Program-made: the position numbers and the translations under genes | The notes under the pieces: generated by a model | Told to the model about the DNA's origin: nothing | Seen by the model: the letters and a program-made list of their open reading frames with translations, nothing else | Database searches by the model: none | Shown here: positions 57,888 through 64,000 of the stretch, piece after piece | Position numbering within the stretch: the first letter of the stretch is position 1 | How the letters are laid out: every line of letters starts with the position of its first letter | Origin: an uncultured Shewanella sp. | GTDB taxonomy: Bacteria > Pseudomonadota > Gammaproteobacteria > Enterobacterales > Shewanellaceae | Assembly: GCF_947497935.1 (NCBI RefSeq) | Contig: NZ_CANMIO010000009.1 | Location: 1 to 64,000 of the forward strand | Length of the DNA stretch: 64,000 nucleotides | Reading direction: 5' to 3'

Positions 57888-58697
57888 ATGGCACAGATTA
57901 TTGTTGTCACATCGGGTAAAGGTGGCGTGGGTAAAACCACCTCAAGTGCTGCAATTGCCACAGGTCTTGCAATGAAAGGCCACAAAACGGTTGTTATCGA
58001 TTTTGATATCGGACTGCGTAACCTAGATTTAATCATGGGCTGTGAACGCCGCGTAGTCTATGACTTTGTTAACGTAATTAATGGCGAAGCTAATCTTAAT
58101 CAAGCCCTGATTAAAGATAAACGCACTCCAAAACTATTCGTATTACCCGCTTCTCAGACTCGTGATAAAGATGCCTTAACTAAAGAAGGCGTGGGTAAGG
58201 TTCTTGAAGATTTAGCTAAAGATTTTGAGTACATTATTTGTGACTCACCAGCGGGTATCGAAACCGGTGCTATGATGGCGCTGTATTTTGCTGATACAGC
58301 GATTGTAACGACCAACCCAGAAGTCAGCTCTGTACGTGACTCAGACCGAATTCTTGGTATGTTACAGAGTAAATCTAAGCGTGCAGAAGAAGGACTAGAG
58401 CCAGTCAAAGAGTATTTACTATTGACTCGTTACTCTCCCGCTCGCGTGACAACAGGCGAAATGCTAAGTGTTCAAGATGTTGAAGAGATCTTAGCAATTC
58501 CATTACTGGGAGTTATCCCGGAATCACAAGCCGTATTAAAAGCCTCTAACTCTGGTGTACCTGTCATTATCGATCAAGAAAGCGATGCAGGTATGGCCTA
58601 CAGCGATGCTGTAGAAAGGTTATTAGGTGAAGAACTGCCTTTCCGATTTCTTACGGAAGAGAAGAAAGGTTTCTTAAAACGAATTTTTGGTAGCTAA
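57888..58697 (+). CDS. minD: MinD, septum site-determining ATPase
   Basis: Membrane-attached ParA-type ATPase that recruits MinC and is displaced by MinE. 269 residues (E. coli 270). Deviant Walker A KGGVGKTT at 11-18; the switch region DSPAGIE; and a C-terminal amphipathic helix (EKKGFLKRIFGS) that binds the membrane. It follows minC after 31 bp with an AAAGGA ribosome site. Confidence 0.98.
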   Translation: MAQIIVVTSGKGGVGKTTSSAAIATGLAMKGHKTVVIDFDIGLRNLDLIMGCERRVVYDFVNVINGEANLNQALIKDKRTPKLFVLPASQTRDKDALTKEGVGKVLEDLAKDFEYIICDSPAGIETGAMMALYFADTAIVTTNPEVSSVRDSDRILGMLQSKSKRAEEGLEPVKEYLLLTRYSPARVTTGEMLSVQDVEEILAIPLLGVIPESQAVLKASNSGVPVIIDQESDAGMAYSDAVERLLGEELPFRFLTEEKKGFLKRIFGS

Positions 58698-58700
58698 CTT

Positions 58701-58961
58701 ATGTCTCTTCTTGATTATTTTAAAACGAAAAAGGAACCAAGCACTGCGGTCACAGCGAAAGAAAGACTGCAAATTATCGTAGCTCATCAACGAGGGGAGC
58801 GTGAAGCGCCAGATTACTTCCCTCAAATGAAGCAAGAGATCATTGAGGTGATCCGTAAGTATGTGCAAGTTGGTCCAGACCAAGTCTCGGTTCAACTAGA
58901 GCAGACTGACGATCATTTCTCAGTGCTTGAGCTTAACGTAACTTTGCCTGAAAAAGCTTAG
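58701..58961 (+). CDS. minE: MinE, topological specificity factor
   Basis: Stimulates MinD ATPase and sets pole-to-pole oscillation. 86 residues (E. coli 88), with the membrane-binding N-terminus [12 protein letters not shown], the MinD-contact helix [14 protein letters not shown] and the dimer domain. It starts 3 bp after the minD stop. Confidence 0.97.
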   Translation: MSLLDYFKTKKEPSTAVTAKERLQIIVAHQRGEREAPDYFPQMKQEIIEVIRKYVQVGPDQVSVQLEQTDDHFSVLELNVTLPEKA

Positions 58962-58985
58962 GCTAAGCGTTAAAGAAGAACAATG

Positions 58986-59013
58986 AAAAAGCCCGCAATT
59001 TGCGGGCTTTTTT
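58986..59013. terminator. Bidirectional terminator between minE and rnd
   Basis: GCCCGCA (58991-58997) pairs with TGCGGGC (59001-59007) around ATT, with A5 before and T6 after. It serves minCDE and convergent rnd. Confidence 0.95.
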
Positions 59014-59029
59014 GTTTTACGAATTGGTA

Positions 59030-60139
59030 TTATAACTTCAGTTCAGATAAGGGCTCAGCAACGATCGCTTCTCGCCATCCCTTTAGTATCAGTGGCTTAT
59101 CGCCTTTCTTCGCATCCCAAATCCACTGTAAGTATTCATGTATATACTTTTTAGAGCCTAATAACTCTAACGGAATACTCTTAGCCTCAGCTTGCTCAGT
59201 AATGCAGTTTTTAATGCTCTTAAATGCATTTTTATAACCCGTTTTAAGGGCGATAACATCTAACGGCTTAGGCGGATTATCGTAACTGACACTCGTTATG
59301 ATTTTAATGATCTCTTTGCCATGAATTCGCTTTTCCTGCTCCGTAAGTTCTGACATTTTGAAGAGATCATTCGTCGACTTAGGTTGCTTCTTGGCTAAAG
59401 CAATCAACGCGTGATCTTTAACAACAAAGCCCAAAGCGAGATCTTTTTGTAATGCACGTTTAAGACGCCACTGAGATAAATCCCTTAATACTGCCAATTG
59501 ATTGGAAGATAGCTGAAAAGCATTTTTCACTTTTAGATAAGCTGTCTCAGGATCCGGAGTATCTAAACGTCCTTGAGTCATACGAACGCCCTCTTCATAG
59601 ACCCAATCGAGTCTGCCCTGCTCTTCTAATAACTTAACCAGTTGCGGGTAGAGCTTATAAAGGTAATAAACATCATTTGCGGCGTAGTTCAGCTGTGCCT
59701 CAGTCAAAGGTCTTTTAAGCCAGTCGGTACGAGACTCACCTTTATCTAAACTGACTTCCAGAGTTTGCTCTACAAGTTTGGCATAACCTAGACCATGCCC
59801 CATTCCAGCAAGGCCAGCGGCTATTTGGCTATCAAATAGATTAGCAGGCTGACATTGACCATAGCGTGCAAACACTTCTAAGTCTTCACTACATGAATGC
59901 AGCAACTTAACGCTGTTTTCTTTCTTTAATAATTGCCAAAATAAATCTAGGTTACTCACCGCTAATGGATCAATTAACGCTAGCGTCTTACCGTCATAGG
60001 CTTGAATAAGGCCCAATCTTGCATAATAGGTACGAGTACGAACAAATTCTGTGTCTAGCACCAATAAATCAGCATCTTGGTATTGCTCTACAAGGGCCGC
60101 TAAACTGGCATCATCTTCAATATATTGAAACGCTAACAA
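59030..60139 (-). CDS. rnd: Ribonuclease D
   Basis: 3'-5' exoribonuclease for tRNA and stable RNA ends. 369 residues (E. coli 375). All DEDDy residues are seen: D29 and E31 (LDTEF), D86 (CSEDLEVF), Y152 and D156 (NYAANDVYY), one number off from E. coli. The HRDC domain lies near 210-290. The eight bases ATTGGTAT before its stop codon recall the end of the MITE element. Confidence 0.97.
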   Translation of the reverse strand: MLAFQYIEDDASLAALVEQYQDADLLVLDTEFVRTRTYYARLGLIQAYDGKTLALIDPLAVSNLDLFWQLLKKENSVKLLHSCSEDLEVFARYGQCQPANLFDSQIAAGLAGMGHGLGYAKLVEQTLEVSLDKGESRTDWLKRPLTEAQLNYAANDVYYLYKLYPQLVKLLEEQGRLDWVYEEGVRMTQGRLDTPDPETAYLKVKNAFQLSSNQLAVLRDLSQWRLKRALQKDLALGFVVKDHALIALAKKQPKSTNDLFKMSELTEQEKRIHGKEIIKIITSVSYDNPPKPLDVIALKTGYKNAFKSIKNCITEQAEAKSIPLELLGSKKYIHEYLQWIWDAKKGDKPLILKGWREAIVAEPLSELKL

Positions 60140-60163
60140 AGTTGTCTACTCCATAAATATGCA

Positions 60164-60185
60164 AAAGCCGGCTATTGCCGGCTTT
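60164..60185 (-). terminator. Terminator between fadD and rnd
   Basis: AAAGCCGGC pairs with GCCGGCTTT around TATT; minus-strand T run of four. It separates the fadD transcript from rnd. Confidence 0.75.
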
Positions 60186-60233
60186 AGTGTATCAAAAGTG
60201 GCAATCACCACTTAATGACTGACGAGGTTAGTC

Positions 60234-61901
60234 TTACTTAACCTCATCTCTCAATTCCCTACGCAGGATCTTACCTACGTTGGTTTTAGGCAGTTCATCT
60301 CTAAATTCTACCAGCTTAGGGATCTTATAGCCCGTCAAATGCACGCGACAATGCTTGATTACATCCTCTTTGGTCAAAGATTTATCGTTTGCGACCACAA
60401 ACACCTTAACCAACTCGCCTGAAACTTCATGAGGCACACCGACTGCTGCGACTTCAATCACCTTTGGATGCAATGCTACCACTTCTTCTACTTCATTCGG
60501 GAATACATTGAATCCAGAAACTAAGATCATATCTTTCTTACGGTCAACAATGAAGAAGTAGCCTTTTTCATCCATATAACCGATATCACCAGTAGCCAAG
60601 TAACCTTGTGGGTCGATGACATTACTGGTTTCTTCTGGACGCTGCCAATATCCCACCATCACCTGTGGACCTTTTGCAAACAGCTCGCCAATCTCACCTT
60701 GCGCTAGAACTTTACCGTCATCGTCACGTACTTGAATATCAGTATTGGCAACAGGGAAACCGATTGAACCATTGTAGCCATCAAGGTTATATGGACAACA
60801 GGTCACCAGTGGCGCGGCTTCTGTTAGGCCATAACCTTCAAGCAGGCGAGTTTTAGTTAACCCCTGCCATTTGTCGGCAACAGCGCGCTGCACTGCCATA
60901 CCGCCACCAATTGATAATTTAAGCTCTGTGAAATTTAGCTTCGCGAAGTCTTCATTGTTCACCAAGGCATTAAACAAGGTATTGACACCCGTTAACACGG
61001 TAAACGGGTGCTTAGATAACTCTCCAATGAAGGCAGGTAGATCACGCGGATTGGTGATAAGTAAGTTATTTGCGCCTTTATGGATAAATAGCAAACAGTT
61101 AACTGTTAGTGCAAAAATATGATACAAGGGTAATGCCGTTACTACGAACTCTTTACCGTCATCTAGCATAGGGCCATAGGCTGCGTCCGCTTGTAAAAGG
61201 TTACTCACAACATTGCCGTGGCTAAGCATGGCGCCTTTCGACACACCCGTTGTTCCACCAGTGTATTGTAAGAAGGCTAAATCATCTTTTTTAACGGTTG
61301 GCTTTACATACTGCAAACGGCGACCTTTATATAGCGCCTTACGCATAGAGATAGCCTGTGGCAAATGGTATTTAGGTACCATCTTCTTGATGTACTTAAC
61401 GACGAAGTTAACTAGAGTACGCTTGGGCGCACTGAGTAGATCGCCAAGCCCTGTCAAAATAACACTTTCGACCGGAGTTTCGGCAACCACTTTTTCTAAG
61501 GTGTGAGCGAAATTGGAAACGACAACAATCGCTTTGGCGCCTGAATCGGTCAATTGGTGTTTAAGTTCACGTGGGGTATACAATGGATTGACGTTAACTA
61601 CCACCATACCTGCTCGTAAAATACCAAACAAAGCAATTGGATATTGCAGTAAGTTAGGCATCATAATGGCGACACGATCACCTTTATTCAACTTCAAATC
61701 ATTTTGCAGATAAGCCGCAAAAGCTCGGCTGCGCTCTTCAAGTTTGCGGTACGTTAAGGTTGCGCCCATATTCACGAACGCAGGTTGATCCGCATATTTA
61801 TTCACCGATGTTTCGAACAGATCGACAAGCGATGCATATTGTTCTACATCAATTTCAGAAGGCACATCATCTGGTAAATTATTAATCCAAAGTTGGTCCA
61901 C
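60234..61901 (-). CDS. fadD: Long-chain acyl-CoA synthetase
   Basis: Activates long-chain fatty acids to acyl-CoA at the inner membrane, the entry to beta-oxidation and the source of the FadR signal. 555 residues. The AMP-binding motif [14 protein letters not shown] lies at about 212-225, GYGLTEAAP at about 355, and [25 protein letters not shown] follows with the catalytic-lysine end [15 protein letters not shown]. The neighbour order rnd-fadD is that of E. coli. Shewanella may have further homologues elsewhere. Confidence 0.96.
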   Translation of the reverse strand: MDQLWINNLPDDVPSEIDVEQYASLVDLFETSVNKYADQPAFVNMGATLTYRKLEERSRAFAAYLQNDLKLNKGDRVAIMMPNLLQYPIALFGILRAGMVVVNVNPLYTPRELKHQLTDSGAKAIVVVSNFAHTLEKVVAETPVESVILTGLGDLLSAPKRTLVNFVVKYIKKMVPKYHLPQAISMRKALYKGRRLQYVKPTVKKDDLAFLQYTGGTTGVSKGAMLSHGNVVSNLLQADAAYGPMLDDGKEFVVTALPLYHIFALTVNCLLFIHKGANNLLITNPRDLPAFIGELSKHPFTVLTGVNTLFNALVNNEDFAKLNFTELKLSIGGGMAVQRAVADKWQGLTKTRLLEGYGLTEAAPLVTCCPYNLDGYNGSIGFPVANTDIQVRDDDGKVLAQGEIGELFAKGPQVMVGYWQRPEETSNVIDPQGYLATGDIGYMDEKGYFFIVDRKKDMILVSGFNVFPNEVEEVVALHPKVIEVAAVGVPHEVSGELVKVFVVANDKSLTKEDVIKHCRVHLTGYKIPKLVEFRDELPKTNVGKILRRELRDEVK

Positions 61902-62087
61902 AAAAATCTCCTAATATCTCCAGCTGCGGTATAAACAATACCACAATGGTCGTTAGCAGCTTGCCAATGAGCAAGCTAACATACTGTCTATTCTTTATAT
62001 TTATTGGAAACGCCGATAAATCATACGAGCGTTTAAATTTTGATTATCATCACATAAATGGGACAAAAATCCTAGCCTCTTTTTTTC

Positions 62088-62963
62088 TTAGCCATTTAAG
62101 AAGGCTCTAATGACCTTTGAAACCTGATCAGCGCTCCCCATATGAAGGTGATGGTCCCCCTCAATCGCTACACTATGTAATCGCTCAAACCAACGATTTG
62201 CTATAGGGATCGCCTCACGTAACTGAGGAAAACCTCGGCTACCTGAAATTAAAAGAGTGTTGACTTTATGGGCTTGCATTAAGGCATCGACTTGAGAAAA
62301 TGTCAGTCTTAAAGGGGAGTCTAATTTTAAGCGCGGATCACTGCGCCAGCATACCCCAGAATCGAAGATTTGCATATTGCGCTGGGTCAATAATTCGCAC
62401 CATTGCAGCTCTAGTGCGGTTAATTTGTGCCGTGCGTGCACAGCGACAGCCATATCTCGGTAAACACTGGCGGGTTTATCTATTGAGGCGAGAAACCTGC
62501 GGTGACCACTAAAGCTCTTATCTAGCCTTTTTTTGGCCTTAGTTTCATCTTCATAAAGTGGAGATAGCGCCTCTATTAAGATCAAATTTTCGACCCTATC
62601 AGGAAATGTAGCCGCATAAGCCGACGCAATAATTCCACCGAGTGAGTGACCTAATATTACCACTGGCGCTTGATTACTTGGCAATCTATCGAGTAAAGCA
62701 TCGAGATCATACAAATAATCAATCCAATGCAAAGGGTAAGCGCCCGGACGATGATCTGAAGCACCATGTCCGGGCCAATCGATGGCGAGAATTTGATAAT
62801 CGGTTAAATATTCACTCAAGGGCTGAAAGCTATTGGCATTATCTAACCAACCATGCAGCGCTAATATCAGTGGCTTATCCGAGTCCCCCCATAGCCGTCC
62901 GGCTAATTTAATATGGGGTAACTGGATACTAATTTCATCACCAAATTCTCGTACTAAGCTCAT
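62088..62963 (-). CDS. Alpha/beta-fold hydrolase
   Basis: 291 residues. The nucleophile elbow is GHSLGG, an oxyanion-side HG is in LALHGWLDNANSF, and the catalytic histidine is probably in EGDHHLHMG near the C-terminus. It resembles serine-hydrolase esterases; the substrate is unknown. It is cytoplasmic as far as can be seen. The exported methyltransferase gene ends 8 bp before its start, so the two are likely an operon. Confidence 0.88.
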   Translation of the reverse strand: MSLVREFGDEISIQLPHIKLAGRLWGDSDKPLILALHGWLDNANSFQPLSEYLTDYQILAIDWPGHGASDHRPGAYPLHWIDYLYDLDALLDRLPSNQAPVVILGHSLGGIIASAYAATFPDRVENLILIEALSPLYEDETKAKKRLDKSFSGHRRFLASIDKPASVYRDMAVAVHARHKLTALELQWCELLTQRNMQIFDSGVCWRSDPRLKLDSPLRLTFSQVDALMQAHKVNTLLISGSRGFPQLREAIPIANRWFERLHSVAIEGDHHLHMGSADQVSKVIRAFLNG

Positions 62964-62971
62964 CTATAGTC

Positions 62972-63802
62972 TTACTTTTTAACAAATTTCAGCGTCATTC
63001 TATCGCTTTCGCCGATAGCGAGGTACTTTTCTTTGTCTTGTCCATCAAGTGCTAGCCTAGGGGGCAGTGTCCAAACGCCTTTTGGATAGTCTTTGGTATC
63101 TTTGATATTGGCGTTGACCTCAGAACTAGCTACCAGTGTGAAACCTGCTTTTTCAGCTAGTTTTATCACCTCAGCTTGATCCATATAACCTGTTTTAACG
63201 TCCATATCCGGCTCGCCTCTGTGCTCAACAATACCGAATGTACCACCGGGCTTAAGCACTTTATACGCAGAGTCAAATACAGGCTCTAAATAGCCTTTCA
63301 TCGCCCAGTTATGCAAGTTTCTGAAGGTTAGCACTGCATCGGCGCTATTATCATCTCCCATAGCGTAATAGCTAGGAGGATCGAATGTTACTATGCTGGC
63401 TGAGCCGACTTGAGCCTTATTATCTTTTAACCAAGCTTCAAACTTCTTACCCACTTTTGGACGATAGCCATTTCTAGCCTTCTCATCTGCCGGGTTAGTA
63501 TCAAAGTTACCTGCGATATATTGCCCCTCTTTAGCTAAATAAGGCGCTAAAATTTCGGCGTACCAACCGCCACCGGGCCATAGCTCGATTACGGTGTCGC
63601 TAGGCTTAATCTCAAAGAAGCTGAGGGTCTGTTCTGGATGGCGGTATTGATCACGAGCGCTATTTTTAGCTTGTCTAAAGTCACTACTTACCGCTGTTTC
63701 TAAGGCTGTATTCTCATGATTATGTGCATTGACCATAGTACTTAACGATAGGCTACACGTGCTTGCAAGCAAAACACTTGCCGCTAACATTGTCTTTTTC
63801 AT
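62972..63802 (-). CDS. Exported class I SAM-dependent methyltransferase-like protein
   Basis: 276 residues from the ATG at 63802, preceded by GGGGAA; the frame extends to 63832 but the extra residues are not signal-like. A signal peptide (KKTMLAASVLLASTCSLSLSTMVNA) precedes a Rossmann methyltransferase of the COG4798 type: VIELWPGGGWYAEIL, VTFDPPSYYAMGDDN and VLKPGGTFGIVEHRGEP. A predicted methyltransferase in the periplasm is odd, because SAM is cytoplasmic. Function unknown. Confidence 0.88.
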   Translation of the reverse strand: MKKTMLAASVLLASTCSLSLSTMVNAHNHENTALETAVSSDFRQAKNSARDQYRHPEQTLSFFEIKPSDTVIELWPGGGWYAEILAPYLAKEGQYIAGNFDTNPADEKARNGYRPKVGKKFEAWLKDNKAQVGSASIVTFDPPSYYAMGDDNSADAVLTFRNLHNWAMKGYLEPVFDSAYKVLKPGGTFGIVEHRGEPDMDVKTGYMDQAEVIKLAEKAGFTLVASSEVNANIKDTKDYPKGVWTLPPRLALDGQDKEKYLAIGESDRMTLKFVKK

Positions 63803-63877
63803 TGTAATTCCCCTATTGATGACAGACATCAACCTAGCAGGTCAGTTAACAAAAAACCAACCACTATAAACAGAGCG

Positions 63878-64000
63878 TTACATTTTAATTTTTTGACTGC
63901 GCTTTTCTGCTGCGCTGTCGACTCTACGCCAACATAGAAAGAGCATCAAAGCACTTGTGGCTAGCCATATACCCACCCAAAACCAGGCTGGCAACCAACT
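63878..64000 (-). CDS. Membrane protein, C-terminal part (cut by the window end)
   Basis: 40 codons before a stop at 63878. They read as one hydrophobic helix (WLPAWFWVGIWLATSALMLFL) followed by a charged tail (CWRRVDSAAEKRSQKIK). The positive-inside tail is typical of a last membrane helix. The upstream part is outside the window; family unknown. Confidence 0.55.
   Translation of the reverse strand, partial: SWLPAWFWVGIWLATSALMLFLCWRRVDSAAEKRSQKIKM

Overview
The window is chromosomal DNA of a gamma-proteobacterium, almost certainly a Shewanella. The reasons are the protein similarity of its housekeeping genes to the Enterobacteria/Vibrio/Shewanella group, several gene neighbourhoods shared with E. 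coli K-12, and a napEDABC operon of the type Shewanella calls nap-alpha. Nearly all of it is core genome. I see no prophage, transposase gene, CRISPR array or toxin/defence island.

Layout. 1-1200: a 7-bp tandem repeat at the window edge, two direct-repeat units carrying what look like decayed tRNA-Asp genes, then four identical tRNA-Asp(GUC) genes read leftward from one strong promoter. 1280-8254: a membrane protein, dnaQ, rnhA, a YeiE-like LysR regulator, yafS-like methyltransferase, gloB and mltD. Apart from the regulator and the first gene this is the E. coli aspV-dnaQ-rnhA-yafS-gloB-mltD neighbourhood. 8312-11804: a BsuPI-domain lipoprotein with an AsmA-family protein, an RraA-family protein that keeps an aldolase motif, and a small coiled-coil orphan. 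12443-14160: msrQ and msrP (periplasmic methionine sulfoxide repair). 14397-22255: rmuC, slt, then a MoxR ATPase / DUF58 / transglutaminase (TgpA-like) cluster. 22315-31971: recC-recB-recD. 32174-33178: a stand-alone ddl. 33284-37338: napEDABC (periplasmic nitrate reductase), with napE too short for ordinary ORF lists and with FNR- and NarP-like sites upstream. 38227-47632: hrpA, a CBS-domain protein, gpt, a four-cysteine protein, an exported isoaspartyl peptidase, and tamA. 47629-51684: tamB. 51838-55044: fadR, nhaB, dsbB (E. coli order). 55108-61901: ycgN, an MltB-type transglycosylase, ycgL, minCDE, rnd, fadD (again E. coli order). 62088-64000: an alpha/beta hydrolase, an exported methyltransferase and the C-terminal end of a membrane protein.

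How genes relate: replication fidelity and repair (dnaQ, rnhA, rmuC, recBCD, hrpA, rnd); cell-wall turnover and division (mltD, slt, MltB-like, ddl, minCDE); envelope assembly and quality control (tamAB, AsmA-like, dsbB, msrPQ); anaerobic respiration (nap); fatty-acid control (fadR with fadD).

The least-explained material is non-coding. One is a 165/329-bp inverted-repeat (MITE-like) family whose longer copy equals the shorter one plus an exactly 164-bp internal segment, and whose ends lie against stop codons. The other is the tRNA-Asp array with its two decayed, terminator-bearing units. Small coordinates of hairpins and repeats were counted by eye and may be off by a base.
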